Assembly (NCBI GenBank): GCA_030628155.1
Contig: DAOVRL010000009.1
Coordinates: 1-47,297 of the forward strand
DNA from: DAOVRL01 sp023128595
Lineage (GTDB): Bacteria > Planctomycetota > Phycisphaerae > Sedimentisphaerales > Anaerobacaceae
Reading direction: 5' to 3'
Length of the DNA stretch: 47,297 bases
How positions within the stretch are numbered: position 1 is the stretch's first letter; every line of letters starts with the position of its first letter. Under the pieces are notes generated by a model. The model had not been told where the DNA came from. It saw nothing but the letters and a program-made list of their open reading frames with translations, and ran no database searches. Made by a program: the position numbers and the translations under genes. Of this stretch, positions 1-7,492 are shown in pieces.

Positions 1-64
1 CGGCAATCGCCTCGACTGCCACCCGGGCCTTGAACTGTCCTGTGTGTCGTTTACGCTGTGCCAT
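1..64 (-). CDS. IS3-type transposase OrfA, N-terminal part only
   Basis: The reverse strand from the ATG at 64 reads MAQRKRHTGQFKARVAVEAI and runs off the window. The basic start followed by a 'Y/GxFKAxVAxEA' pattern is the usual N-terminus of the helix-turn-helix OrfA protein of IS3-family elements, which binds the IS ends. A good ribosome binding site (GGGAG, around 69-75) precedes the ATG. Only 21 codons are visible, so the exact IS group and integrity cannot be judged. It lies directly downstream of a PAS gene cut off at 137, suggesting that this IS caused the truncation. Confidence 0.7.
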   Translation of the reverse strand, partial: MAQRKRHTGQFKARVAVEAIA

Positions 65-136
65 AATAGCCTCCCAATCCATGCTACCATACCACAGCAA
101 CACTACCTTATCTACTGGTCTGAAAATCCGGGAGTA

Positions 137-343
137 TTATATAATACTTATCCAAAGCTGTCTGTCAGCGTATATCTGAGCAGCACTATACCCTATTAAT
201 CTCTCAATACTTCCTGCGATGAAAATAATCTGTGGCTGCTCCAAAGGCAGGGCCAAATAAGGAACTTCAGTAATATCGCCGATCAAGTGATAAAATTCTT
301 CATCCAACGGTGTTAGGTTCGGTTCGGTTTTATCCTCTTGCAT
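137..343 (-). pseudogene. PAS-domain protein, 3'-truncated third paralogue
   Basis: Starting at the ATG at 343 (start MQED, matching the MQEA start of the 945-1445 gene), this reads 68 residues related to the two upstream PAS proteins: the 'P..P..I.F..GSIERLIGYSA..I.ADRQLWI' stretch aligns with 'RPEVICF..R.E.L.GY.AD.ILAD.QLWI'. It stops after LWISII, exactly where the paralogues continue with MxHPxDR, so the second half of the PAS fold (beta sheet) is missing. The next sequence downstream leads into an IS3-type transposase start at 64. I read it as a PAS gene interrupted by the insertion sequence. A longer start at 379 is possible but has no counterpart in the paralogues. Confidence 0.6.
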
Positions 344-422
344 CTGCTCGTTCTTTTTGAATCTATCTCGTCTTTCCACTTTTCACTGCTCTACCTCCGT
401 GCCATACTCTTGGCTGCTGTCT

Positions 423-875
423 TTAGCTTTGCTGCACGAAAGCTTTTGCCCATAACCGTGCGCTCTCCACCTTGTTGCATTCAGTCATATCGGTCATTAC
501 CCCCTCAATTCGGACTATTTGGCCTTCGTCATCGAAAATAGGCTCGCCTTCATCGACAACATAGCGCAGGGAGCCGTCTTTATGGATAACGCGGTACTCT
601 ATTTCAAACGGAGTCCCCCGGTCTTTACACTGCTTAAATGCAGCGAAGACTCGTTTTCGGTCACCAGGATGGACCATTTTTATCCAAAGCTGCTTGTCGG
701 CCAGAATCTCATCCGCAGTGTACCCGGTTAATACTTCGATTCTTCTGGCGAAGCAGATAACCTCCGGCCGCTCCGAGGGCGGCACCGAATAAGCGACTTC
801 GGGAATGCTGTCAAACAATTGATGCAACTCGTCGGCTACGAAGGTCAGATCGGATTGATTCTTCTGCTGTTGCAT
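423..875 (-). CDS. Single PAS-domain protein (PAS_3-like), paralogue 2
   Basis: About 150 residues, essentially one PAS domain of the PAS_3 type: RPEVICFARR, then GYTADEILAD, QLWIKMVHPGDRKRV, an FEIEYRVIHKDG strand, and the end motif IEGVMTDMTE. No kinase, GGDEF or output domain follows, so it would act as a stand-alone sensor or adaptor, if functional. The ATG at 875 is preferred over the GTG at 881 because AAGGGA lies about 9 nt upstream of it. It sits 69 bp downstream of a close paralogue and 80 bp upstream of a truncated third one, all on the same strand as csrA. Ligand and partner are unknown. Confidence 0.75.
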   Translation of the reverse strand: MQQQKNQSDLTFVADELHQLFDSIPEVAYSVPPSERPEVICFARRIEVLTGYTADEILADKQLWIKMVHPGDRKRVFAAFKQCKDRGTPFEIEYRVIHKDGSLRYVVDEGEPIFDDEGQIVRIEGVMTDMTECNKVESARLWAKAFVQQS

Positions 876-944
876 CTGCACATGTCCCTTTATTGTACGT
901 CACATTCCTATTCTTCACTGCTCTACTATTGGCCGCATTCGTAT

Positions 945-1445
945 TTAACTTACCCTGGCTAAGCTGCCGGACGTACGTTTCCCGCCTCTTTTTAGCTCTG
1001 CTACACCAAAGCTTCTCTCGCCCAACCCCGTATGCTCGGCCCTCTCGCACTTAGTGACATCGGTTATTATGCCCTCAACGTGCGTTATTTGGCCCTTGTC
1101 ATTTAAGACCGGCTCGCCTTTGTCGATAACATAATGTACTGAACCGTCCTCATGAATGATGCGATACTCGATTTCAAAAGTGGTCCCCCGGTCTCTACAT
1201 TCATCGAAAGCGGCAAATACGCGCCGACGGTCATCAGGATGGATCATATTTATCCAAAGCTGTCCATCAGCCAGAATCTGATCGGCACTGTACCCGGATA
1301 CTTCCTCCACCCTTCCAGAAAAGCAAATAACCTCGGGTCGTTCCGAAGGCAGGACCAAATAAGAAACGTCACCAATGGCATCGAGCAACTGATTAAGCTC
1401 TCTTCCTAACAATGTAAGAATGGATTGGTTTTTTGCCTCTTGCAT
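945..1445 (-). CDS. Single PAS-domain protein (PAS_3-like), paralogue 1
   Basis: A 166-residue protein whose residues about 25-135 form one PAS domain (RPEVICFSGR, GYSADQILAD, MIHPDDRRRV, FEIEYRIIHEDG, VEGIITDVT). The 30-residue tail is basic and of no recognised fold. It is clearly homologous to the next gene downstream over the whole PAS domain. The ATG at 1445 has AAGGGAG 9 nt upstream. No output domain is present. Position in the csrA-helical protein-PAS cluster suggests co-expression; a role as a signalling adaptor is inference. Confidence 0.75.
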   Translation of the reverse strand: MQEAKNQSILTLLGRELNQLLDAIGDVSYLVLPSERPEVICFSGRVEEVSGYSADQILADGQLWINMIHPDDRRRVFAAFDECRDRGTTFEIEYRIIHEDGSVHYVIDKGEPVLNDKGQITHVEGIITDVTKCERAEHTGLGERSFGVAELKRGGKRTSGSLARVS

Positions 1446-1477
1446 CAGTTCATACTCCCTTATACTACGTCACGTTC

Positions 1478-2044
1478 CTATTTTTCACTACTGCTGTCTG
1501 CTGCATTTGTGGATAGCCCACCGGAAGGCACCCTGCTCATGGACTCTCCAATACGATCGGGAACATTACACACGTATTTGCTCAAGCGGCCCTTTCGGGT
1601 CTGGTTCATCCGGTCCAAGATCTTGTCAAACTCTTTTAATCTCTTCCTGACGCAAGTTTCCATCTGCCTTACTTCTTCCTCAGATTCTTCCTCAAACCTC
1701 CGGCCGCGAACACCCTGAACACGGGTCAGCAGAGAACGTACATCATTCGTCAGAGTCCTAACAAAGCTAACAAGATCTGCCACATTCTTTACCTCCTCAT
1801 CGGTCATCTGTTCGTCGTTTCTATCCCTACGCTCTTTCTGAAACCAGAACCTTGTGACCATATCACCTACGGCAACGGTCAAATGCCTTACAAAATCATC
1901 CACTCTCTCCGCTGGCTCTTCAGTTTCCCTTCCCCTATCCGCAGCAGATTCCTCTAATGCTCTTTCGCTGATATCCACTAAAACGCTTAGCGCCTTCGCA
2001 CGCATCTCGTGAAAAGTCATAATGTTATCTATAATGGCTCTCAT
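1478..2044 (-). CDS. Unrecognised highly charged helical protein downstream of csrA
   Basis: 188 residues, rich in E, R and K, without signal peptide or membrane segment. I recognise no family. Several stretches look like amphipathic helices or coiled coil: residues about 45-65, 75-105 and 115-145 (EEESEEEVRQMETCVRKRLK). The C-terminal 25 residues look disordered. The ATG at 2044 begins 6 nt after the csrA stop codon (2051-2053), so the two are almost certainly translated from one message. A regulator or chaperone linked to CsrA is possible but only by position; FlgN- or FliW-like function is not supported by visible motifs. Confidence 0.6.
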   Translation of the reverse strand: MRAIIDNIMTFHEMRAKALSVLVDISERALEESAADRGRETEEPAERVDDFVRHLTVAVGDMVTRFWFQKERRDRNDEQMTDEEVKNVADLVSFVRTLTNDVRSLLTRVQGVRGRRFEEESEEEVRQMETCVRKRLKEFDKILDRMNQTRKGRLSKYVCNVPDRIGESMSRVPSGGLSTNAADSSSEK

Positions 2045-2050
2045 GCTTTT

Positions 2051-2332
2051 CTACGTACCTATATTAACTGCCGCAGCGGCAGTGGTTCTTCTTCGATTAT
2101 TGCCTAATTTATTATTCACCACCTTTTTACCGGCTGCTGCGCGTTTCTGAGCCTTTTCCCGCTGAATCGCTTCGTAAACCTCCTCGCGATGAACCGATAT
2201 ACGTTTGGGAGCGGTTATGCCCAAACGTACCTGATCATCGTGTACAGCGCCATTGCGAACGCCAACGACGGTAATCCTAATATTATCGCCAATCATAATT
2301 GATCCATCTTTTTGTCTGGTTAAAATCAACAT
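2051..2332 (-). CDS. csrA: Carbon storage regulator CsrA, with C-terminal extension
   Basis: Starts MLILTRQKDGSIMIGDNIRI and continues VRLGITAPKRISVHREEVYEAI, the diagnostic CsrA/RsmA core of about 60 residues; the conserved R near position 44-47 (RISVHREE) that contacts GGA motifs in target mRNA is present. CsrA dimers bind GGA-containing leaders and block or alter translation. At 93 residues it is longer than usual because of a 30-residue basic, alanine-rich tail. It is first in a same-strand cluster with a helical protein and PAS proteins. No flagellar gene is visible nearby, unlike many bacteria where csrA lies next to fliW. Confidence 0.93.
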   Translation of the reverse strand: MLILTRQKDGSIMIGDNIRITVVGVRNGAVHDDQVRLGITAPKRISVHREEVYEAIQREKAQKRAAAGKKVVNNKLGNNRRRTTAAAAVNIGT

Positions 2333-3318
2333 TTCAGATAGCCATGCGAAACTTATTTTTTAACCACTTTGCATAACACCCTGCCACCTTCGTCTTGCGC
2401 CCCCAAGAAACTGAAACCAGAAACAAAGGCTTTCCAACCTAAGCTGACTTTGGAATACCAAGAAGCTTATCTATAAAGGCATTTATTCCTGTACAGCAAG
2501 GCGCCCCCATACTTTGCGCCCCCATTTACTTGTGCGTATCGGCTAACACCCTCAAAAACCTTTAACTTTTTCGGACGCTTACGTCTCTATTGTTAACAAA
2601 CCCTCCCGTTTCCTATGCATCTCCAACAAGTCTTTGGATACGAAAAACGCTCTTTCTCTTTTCCAGAGCATCAATAATCTCCGCCAAGCTGCCGGTTAAC
2701 CACTCCAACCTCGCGCAATTATGGATAAGTAGCAGATCTCTTTCGTTTGCTCAGCCAAACTCTGGTTTTGCCGTAGCTCCCGAATGAACCAGAAACCCCC
2801 ATATCAGTATCGTAAACGACGTTTTATGCTGTGGATGTAGAGACAAACACGGAAGAGCTCGGCACGCTCACATTTGGGCACCAGAGCGGACAAAGCAACT
2901 GGCAACACCACGTGTACAAATGTTACACCCTTCGAAAGGTACGAGCGCTTTGTGCAAGTGGTCAGGCAAACTTCTATGGTCACAAAGACGTCCTTTAGCA
3001 TTGTCGTCCTGGGCCATTGTTGACCAGTGGACCTCTCGTCCACTTGTCTACGTCAGCGTGGCGATCCATGTTTTCGGGTTTCAGCGACAACTCTGACCCC
3101 ACCGACCCCTTGTCCATGCGCTGTCTCCCAACTCAGAAGCCGGACGCACTGCGCTTGTCAAGGGACAATAGGACCCCTGCAGAAGCTCCAAATTATGAAT
3201 AAAGCTTCTTTGAAAAGTTCACAAATGGGACAGCCTTGGCTGAGCAATGGAATCAACGTACTCGATGATTAACATTTGGTATAGAGCCCGGGGGATCTTC
3301 ATTGGATTATTGGCACAC
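2333..3318. other. About 1 kb with no convincing gene; coding remnants possible
   Basis: No full gene stands out in either direction. On the minus strand a stop-bounded stretch around 2630-2750 reads ERDLLLIHNCARLEWLTGSL and continues in the same helical style to a stop, without a start codon; it looks like the tail of a decayed gene. A 40-codon minus-strand reading frame at 2995-3117 (start MDKGSVGSEL) has a GGGAG about 8 nt upstream of its ATG but no recognised homology. Two copies of a GGGGGCGC-type string face csrA around 2504-2524. I assign no function to any of these. Confidence 0.4.
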
Positions 3319-3603
3319 TCATGTGTCACCTCCTGCTGCATCTTCCCGTTCTTCCTCTACAGCAACCGATGGTTCAATTCCTTCGATCTTGGCCTTAATT
3401 ACCTCAAGCAGTGAATCCTGGTAGCGATCCTTGAATAATAGTGGGTCAAATGGTGCAGTCTTGTTTTTCAGCAGTTGCTCGGCCAGCTGCAGCTGGTCTT
3501 TCGGGACCTGACTCCACTTCCCAATCTTTTGACGTTTTCGAATTCTCTCAAGTCGTTTTGGGGAAATGAAAATATGCGGGAAGCCTTCTTTAGCTTGTTT
3601 CAT
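3319..3603 (-). pseudogene. Chimeric fragment: integrase-like N-part joined to Ku C-terminus
   Basis: 94 residues in two unlike halves. Residues about 33-80 (QLQLAEQLL, APFDPLLFKDRYQDSLLEVI, KAKIEG) match the conserved C-terminal helices of bacterial Ku, the DNA-end-binding partner of LigD; a full Ku is about 260-300 residues and its beta-barrel core is absent. Residues 1-32 (FPHIFISPKRLERI, RKRQKIGKW) do not look like Ku but recall a segment of tyrosine integrases that I remember from planctomycetes; this is a weaker, memory-based match. The reading frame stays open upstream into the 58-bp repeat at 3636-3693, without a normal start. I read it as debris of recombination beside the tRNA-fMet gene. 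Confidence 0.45.
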
Positions 3604-3635
3604 CAGCCATTGTAAGCTCCCCGCGGAACAGAAAC

Positions 3636-3693
3636 TGTGATTTTGAGCTGAAAAATGGGTCTGGATTTTGTCTCCAGGGGTTAATAGCGGGGG
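3636..3693. repeat. 58-bp direct repeat, copy A
   Basis: Identical over all 58 positions to 3791-3848, 155 bp away in the same orientation (begins TGTGATTTTGAGC, ends TAGCGGGGG). This copy carries a duplicate of the last few bases of the tRNA-fMet acceptor arm without the rest of the gene, as expected of an attachment-site-like duplication. Confidence 0.9.
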
Positions 3694-3790
3694 AGCGTGT
3701 ATCTGTAACTAATGACTCAAGGACCTTCTGCGGGATAGCGTTTAGTTCTCGACGAGGACAGGGATGTTGACGCTTACGACCTCAAGAAAG

Positions 3791-3848
3791 TGTGATTTTG
3801 AGCTGAAAAATGGGTCTGGATTTTGTCTCCAGGGGTTAATAGCGGGGG
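3791..3848. repeat. 58-bp direct repeat, copy B, overlapping the tRNA-fMet 3' end
   Basis: Perfect copy of 3636-3693. Its last nine bases (3840-3848) are the 3' end of the tRNA-fMet gene, so the repeat begins inside the tRNA and extends downstream of it. tRNA 3' ends are common integration sites for islands and phages; a simple local tandem duplication is the alternative. Confidence 0.9.
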
Positions 3849-3913
3849 CAGGATTCGAACCTGCGACCTCCGGGTTATGGGCCCGACGAGCTACCAGACT
3901 GCTCTACCCCGCG
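3840..3913 (-). tRNA. Initiator tRNA-fMet (CAT)
   Basis: The reverse strand folds as a 74-nt tRNA without encoded CCA: acceptor CGCGGGG with GCCCCCGC, D arm GTAGAGCAGTCTGGTAGCTC, anticodon arm GGGCCCATAACCC with anticodon CAT, and T arm GGTTCGAATCC. Initiator marks are visible: three G:C pairs at the anticodon stem base (GGG/CCC), and an unpaired first acceptor position (C1 opposite T72) that prevents use in elongation. The 3' end is duplicated 155 bp downstream in a 58-bp direct repeat. It follows the ribosomal block in the same direction. Confidence 0.95.
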
Positions 3914-3928
3914 GGCATTATCTTAAAT

Positions 3929-3956
3929 TCTATATCCCGTGGTTCGCCGATTGTAA
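3929..3956 (-). promoter_or_regulatory. Possible promoter of tRNA-fMet
   Basis: On the minus strand TTACAA, 16 nt, then TATAGA, about 15 nt before the mature tRNA 5' end. The -35 match is poor; the call rests mainly on position. Confidence 0.3.
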
Positions 3957-4039
3957 GTTACTTGAACCGCCAACGAGCAAACTACACGCAAACATAAAAT
4001 ACCGCAAAACATACTCAATATCAAGGGCGTCAATGGAAA

Positions 4040-4456
4040 TTATAGATTTTTGCTGATTGAGGCCGCGATAGCTTCTATCTTTCCCTCGGGATACTTATAT
4101 GCCGGCCAACGGTCAAAGACGCCGTCACCAACGTTGCGAGGGATAATGTGAAAATGCACATGCTCAATCAACTGGCCGGCGGCGGTGCCGTTATTACACA
4201 ACAGGTTATAGCCGTCGGAATTCACAGCGCCGGTCACGGCGTCGGCGATTTTGCCAAGCCGTGAGGCGACCTCGCCTAAAAGCTCAGGTGGACAATCATG
4301 CAATTTTTCAAAGTGCTGCTTTGGAATCACCAAAGCGTGGCCGTCACTTATGGGCCCAATATCCAGAAACGCAAGGACGATTTCGTCTTCGTAAATTTTC
4401 GCAACCGGGATTTGTCCGGCCACCATTTTACAAAAAATACAATCATCTGCGCCCAT
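4040..4456 (-). CDS. HIT-family nucleotide hydrolase/transferase (Hint-like)
   Basis: 138 residues. The histidine triad HVHFHIIPR lies near residues 98-106, and the N-terminal CIFC plus a downstream H form the usual zinc site of Hint-type proteins. These enzymes hydrolyse purine nucleoside phosphoramidates or AMP-lysine adducts; the true substrate is unknown. IPVAKIYEDE and ALVIPKQH are typical family blocks. It begins 26 nt after the rplQ stop, so it is probably the last protein gene of the ribosomal block, though no strong ribosome binding site is visible. Confidence 0.9.
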   Translation of the reverse strand: MGADDCIFCKMVAGQIPVAKIYEDEIVLAFLDIGPISDGHALVIPKQHFEKLHDCPPELLGEVASRLGKIADAVTGAVNSDGYNLLCNNGTAAGQLIEHVHFHIIPRNVGDGVFDRWPAYKYPEGKIEAIAASISKNL

Positions 4457-4482
4457 TGCAAGGTTTTCCCGTAAAGCACAGG

Positions 4483-5127
4483 TTATTCTTTCTCTTCGGC
4501 CCGGTCTGTCTCGTCAGTGGCTTCGGAGGACTGCTGGTCTTCGGCCTGGTCGGTCTCTTGTGCTTGGGGAGTTTCTTTGGGTTCGTCAGCCCCTTCGGCT
4601 TCGGAGACCTCCTTGGGCTCGGCAACCTGCTCGGCTTCAGTGGTCTGTTCGAGCCGGGCGGCTTCCTTTGCCTTTCTGCGAGAACGCTTCTTCGAGGCGG
4701 ATTTAGCCTTTTTCTTCGGGCCTTCGCCCTCGCCTATAAGCTGGAGCAGGACGAGCTGGCCGTTATCACCGAGCCTTCTTAGAGAAAGACGGATGATTCT
4801 CGTATAGCCGCCCGGCCTGTCGAGGTATCGAGGGCCAATGTCGCTGAACAGTTTTCCTATTACCGTGCCTTTTCTAACGGCCTTGCCGTCCTCATATTCC
4901 ACGATGTCGCGATTGCCGAGCAGTGCGATTGCCCGGCGTCTGGCAGCTAATGTGCCTTTCTTGGCCAAGGTAATCAACCTTTCGGCGAACGGCTTTACCT
5001 CTTTGGCCTTTTCGATAGTGGTCGAAACCGTTTCGTGCTCAAACAGCGAAGCGACCAAATTTCGTCGCATAGCCAAGCGGTGCTCGCTTGTTCGACTTAA
5101 TCGACGGCCTGCTACTCTATGACGCAT
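4483..5127 (-). CDS. rplQ: Ribosomal protein L17 with long acidic C-terminal tail
   Basis: Residues 1-118 are a standard L17 (MRHRVAGRRLSRTSEHRLAM, then the KEVKPFAERLITLAKKG block), a large-subunit protein near the exit tunnel. The protein is 214 residues long against about 120-130 in most bacteria. After a basic KKKAKSASKKRSRRK stretch the remaining 75 residues are almost only E, A, Q, T, D, K and P, low in complexity and surely disordered. It follows rpoA as in the classical alpha operon. The tail is seen directly; a role for it is unknown. Confidence 0.96.
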   Translation of the reverse strand: MRHRVAGRRLSRTSEHRLAMRRNLVASLFEHETVSTTIEKAKEVKPFAERLITLAKKGTLAARRRAIALLGNRDIVEYEDGKAVRKGTVIGKLFSDIGPRYLDRPGGYTRIIRLSLRRLGDNGQLVLLQLIGEGEGPKKKAKSASKKRSRRKAKEAARLEQTTEAEQVAEPKEVSEAEGADEPKETPQAQETDQAEDQQSSEATDETDRAEEKE

Positions 5128-5183
5128 ATTTTCAAATTCCCCTTATCCATTACTACGGTCTTAATCGGTTTGAGAGTAAACCG

Positions 5184-6194
5184 TCAAGACTGATCGTCAA
5201 CATCGGCCATTCCCAGCGCCAAGCCTATGTCGGCGAGTTTCCTTTTAATTTCCCGCAGTGAAGTTTTACCGAAGCTGCGGATTTTGAGCAATTCCGGCTC
5301 GTTCATTTCCACCAATTGTCCAACCGTCTCGACTTTCTCGGATTCGAGGCAGTTGCTTGCTCTTACGGAGAGTTCCAGCTCCTGAATGGGCATCTTGAGT
5401 CTTTTGACCAATTCCTCATCTATTTCATCTTCTTCGGGCACCTGTTCGGCGATCTCGCCGGCGACGGTTTCTTCTCCGACTTCGAAATACTGCACGAACG
5501 GATTGACGTGCTTTCGGAGGATTTTGGCGGCCTCGACCAAGGCCATCTCAGGGCTGATGGTTCCGTCTGTCCAGATTTCGAGAATGAGCCGGTCGTAGTT
5601 TGTCCGCTGGCCCACGCGGGTATCTTCGGTCGTGTATCGTACCCTTGTAACCGGTGAATAGACGGCATCGAGCATTACTCTTCCAATTTCCTGGTCGAAG
5701 CGGTCTGCGTCGGCGATTCGCTCGGCAGCCGGGACGTACCCGCGGCCGTTCTCGACGACCATTTCCATCTCGAACTTCACGTTTTCGGTCAGAGTAACCA
5801 ACACCATGTCTTTGTTTATCACCTCAATAGCCGGGTCAGCAACGATCTGGGCTGCGGCGATAACGCCGGCCTTTTTTGCCGAAACGCTCATTATCTTTGG
5901 CCCGGCGCTCTGAAGGCGAATGACCAGATTCTTGACATTCAGAACAATGTCGGTGACATCTTCCATCACTCCCTTTACCGAGCTGAATTCATGGTTGACG
6001 CCGGTTATTTTGATTGACGTCACTGCGCTGCCTTCCAGAGAAGAAAGCAGGACTCGTCTGAGGCTATTTCCAATAGTGGTGCCGAAACCCCGCTCGAAGG
6101 GTTCGATGAAAAACTTGCCGTATCTAACACTCGATACACTCGTGTCTTGTTCAACACGAGTCGGCAACTCCAAACCACGCCATGTAACTCGCAT
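5184..6194 (-). CDS. rpoA: RNA polymerase alpha subunit
   Basis: 336 residues, normal length. The N-terminal domain has the assembly signature FERGFGTTIGNSLRRVLLSS (about residues 34-53), and the C-terminal domain has the helix-hairpin-helix block ELSVRASNCLESEKV...SFGKTSLREIKRKL that contacts UP elements and activators. An acidic linker (EQVPEEDEIDEELVKRL) joins them. It dimerises and nucleates assembly of beta and beta'. Its position between rpsD and rplQ is canonical. Confidence 0.98.
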   Translation of the reverse strand: MRVTWRGLELPTRVEQDTSVSSVRYGKFFIEPFERGFGTTIGNSLRRVLLSSLEGSAVTSIKITGVNHEFSSVKGVMEDVTDIVLNVKNLVIRLQSAGPKIMSVSAKKAGVIAAAQIVADPAIEVINKDMVLVTLTENVKFEMEMVVENGRGYVPAAERIADADRFDQEIGRVMLDAVYSPVTRVRYTTEDTRVGQRTNYDRLILEIWTDGTISPEMALVEAAKILRKHVNPFVQYFEVGEETVAGEIAEQVPEEDEIDEELVKRLKMPIQELELSVRASNCLESEKVETVGQLVEMNEPELLKIRSFGKTSLREIKRKLADIGLALGMADVDDQS

Positions 6195-6353
6195 ATAGGC
6201 CTCCGGTCTAAAATTTCAATATCAAAAGTGAAATGTCGAAACGAGCCCCCTGCCGTCATTGCCGGGTCCGGGTCGCCAACTTGAAAGAAGCCGGAGAACT
6301 CTTTCGACTTTACGTATTATCGTTGTCTCTTGCATTTTGTTTCTTTAAGGGAG

Positions 6354-6986
6354 CTATCTCGAACAGAACTCCACAACCAACTGCTCCTCAACAGGAATCT
6401 GCACGTCGGTTCGGCTCGGCAGCGCGACAATGGTAGCTTCGGGTTTGTCACGGACCAGTTGCAGCCAGCTTTGAGTAGTATAATTGGGATTGGTTTCCAA
6501 CTGCTCCTTTATTCTTTTGACACTTTTTTCGGACGCTTTGACCGTAATCTTGTCACCGATTCGGGCGGTATAATCACTGACATCCACTTTACGCCCGTTT
6601 ACATAGATATGCCCGTGCGCAATCAACTGCCTTGCGGCCTTGCGTGACGGAGCGAAATTCAACTTGTAAACGACATTGTCCAAACGTCTTTCCAACAGTT
6701 GCAGCAAGGTTTCGCCGGTATTTCCCCTTATGCGCTCGGCATTATGGAAATACCTCATAAACTGTCTTTCGAGCAGTCCGTAATATCTTTTGACTTTTTG
6801 CTTTTCGCGCAGCCGAACAGCGTATTCACTGTTTCTTCCTCTGCGCCAGCCGTGCATGCCCGGCGCCAAGTTACGCTGTTTCTTTTCGACCGGGCACTTC
6901 GCCGTTTCGCATCTGATGCCTTTTAGCATCAGCTTCATACCTTCACGACGGCATTGTTTACAAGATGAACCCAGGTAACGTCCCAT
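6354..6986 (-). CDS. rpsD: Ribosomal protein S4
   Basis: 210 residues, close to the usual 200-209. The N-terminal zinc-type motif is visible (CKQCRREG, then C and C further on), followed by the S4 RNA-binding domain (RRLDNVVYKLNFAPSRKAAR, GHIYVNGRKVDV). S4 is a primary 16S rRNA binder and, in the alpha operon of other bacteria, a translational repressor of its own message. The gene is followed by a 159-nt gap before rpoA, long for this block and a place where such control could act; no pseudoknot was established. Confidence 0.97.
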   Translation of the reverse strand: MGRYLGSSCKQCRREGMKLMLKGIRCETAKCPVEKKQRNLAPGMHGWRRGRNSEYAVRLREKQKVKRYYGLLERQFMRYFHNAERIRGNTGETLLQLLERRLDNVVYKLNFAPSRKAARQLIAHGHIYVNGRKVDVSDYTARIGDKITVKASEKSVKRIKEQLETNPNYTTQSWLQLVRDKPEATIVALPSRTDVQIPVEEQLVVEFCSR

Positions 6987-7030
6987 CTTTTCTGTTTATC
7001 TCCAAAAAAAGCGCTTGGTGTATCGGCGTT

Positions 7031-7411
7031 TCATACTCTTCTTCGCTTGGGCGGCCTGCATCCGTTGTGCGGCAGCGGCGTAACGTCTTCTATCGAAGCG
7101 ATTCGCAAACCGGCTGCCTGCAGGGCTGAGATAGCGGACTCGCGGCCCGAACCGGGCCCTTTGACTCTGATCTCGACCTCGCGCACACCGTTACGCATGG
7201 CGGCGCTGGCGGCACGTTGTGCAGCCTGTTGGGCGGCAAAGGGGGTACTTTTGCGAGAGCCCTTGAAGCCAACACAACCGGCGGAACTCGAACAAATGGT
7301 ATCACCATCGGTATCTGTAATAGTAATCAACGTATTGTTGAACGTTGCCTTTATATGCACAACGGCCCGTACAACATTTCTTCTGACTTTTCGCTTTGAA
7401 CTTTTCGCCAT
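7031..7411 (-). CDS. rpsK: Ribosomal protein S11
   Basis: 126 residues from MAKSSKRKVR. The family blocks NTLITITDTDGD, SSAGCVGFKGSRKSTPFAAQ and the end GCRPPKRRRV are intact. It forms the small-subunit platform near the Shine-Dalgarno helix. The ATG at 7411 is preferred over a GTG 42 nt upstream because the shorter product has the usual length and N-terminus. Lies between rpsM and rpsD in the alpha-operon order. Confidence 0.97.
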   Translation of the reverse strand: MAKSSKRKVRRNVVRAVVHIKATFNNTLITITDTDGDTICSSSAGCVGFKGSRKSTPFAAQQAAQRAASAAMRNGVREVEIRVKGPGSGRESAISALQAAGLRIASIEDVTPLPHNGCRPPKRRRV

Positions 7412-7492
7412 TATTTTTCCAGTACTGTGCAGCCGGTTGATCCGTCCTTTCACAGATCGTCAAAGCCGTTTTCAACCGGCGTGATAGAAATT

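Noticed and set aside
2528..2560. Sigma-28-like promoter (TAAAG...GCCGATAC) upstream of csrA
   Set aside because: The spacing between TAAA and GCCGAT is 17 nt, two more than the usual 15, and no flagellar genes are nearby.
4261..4782. Plus-strand reading frame of 173 codons across the rplQ tail
   Set aside because: It mirrors the repetitive acidic tail of L17 and the HIT gene on the opposite strand; no start signal or homology.
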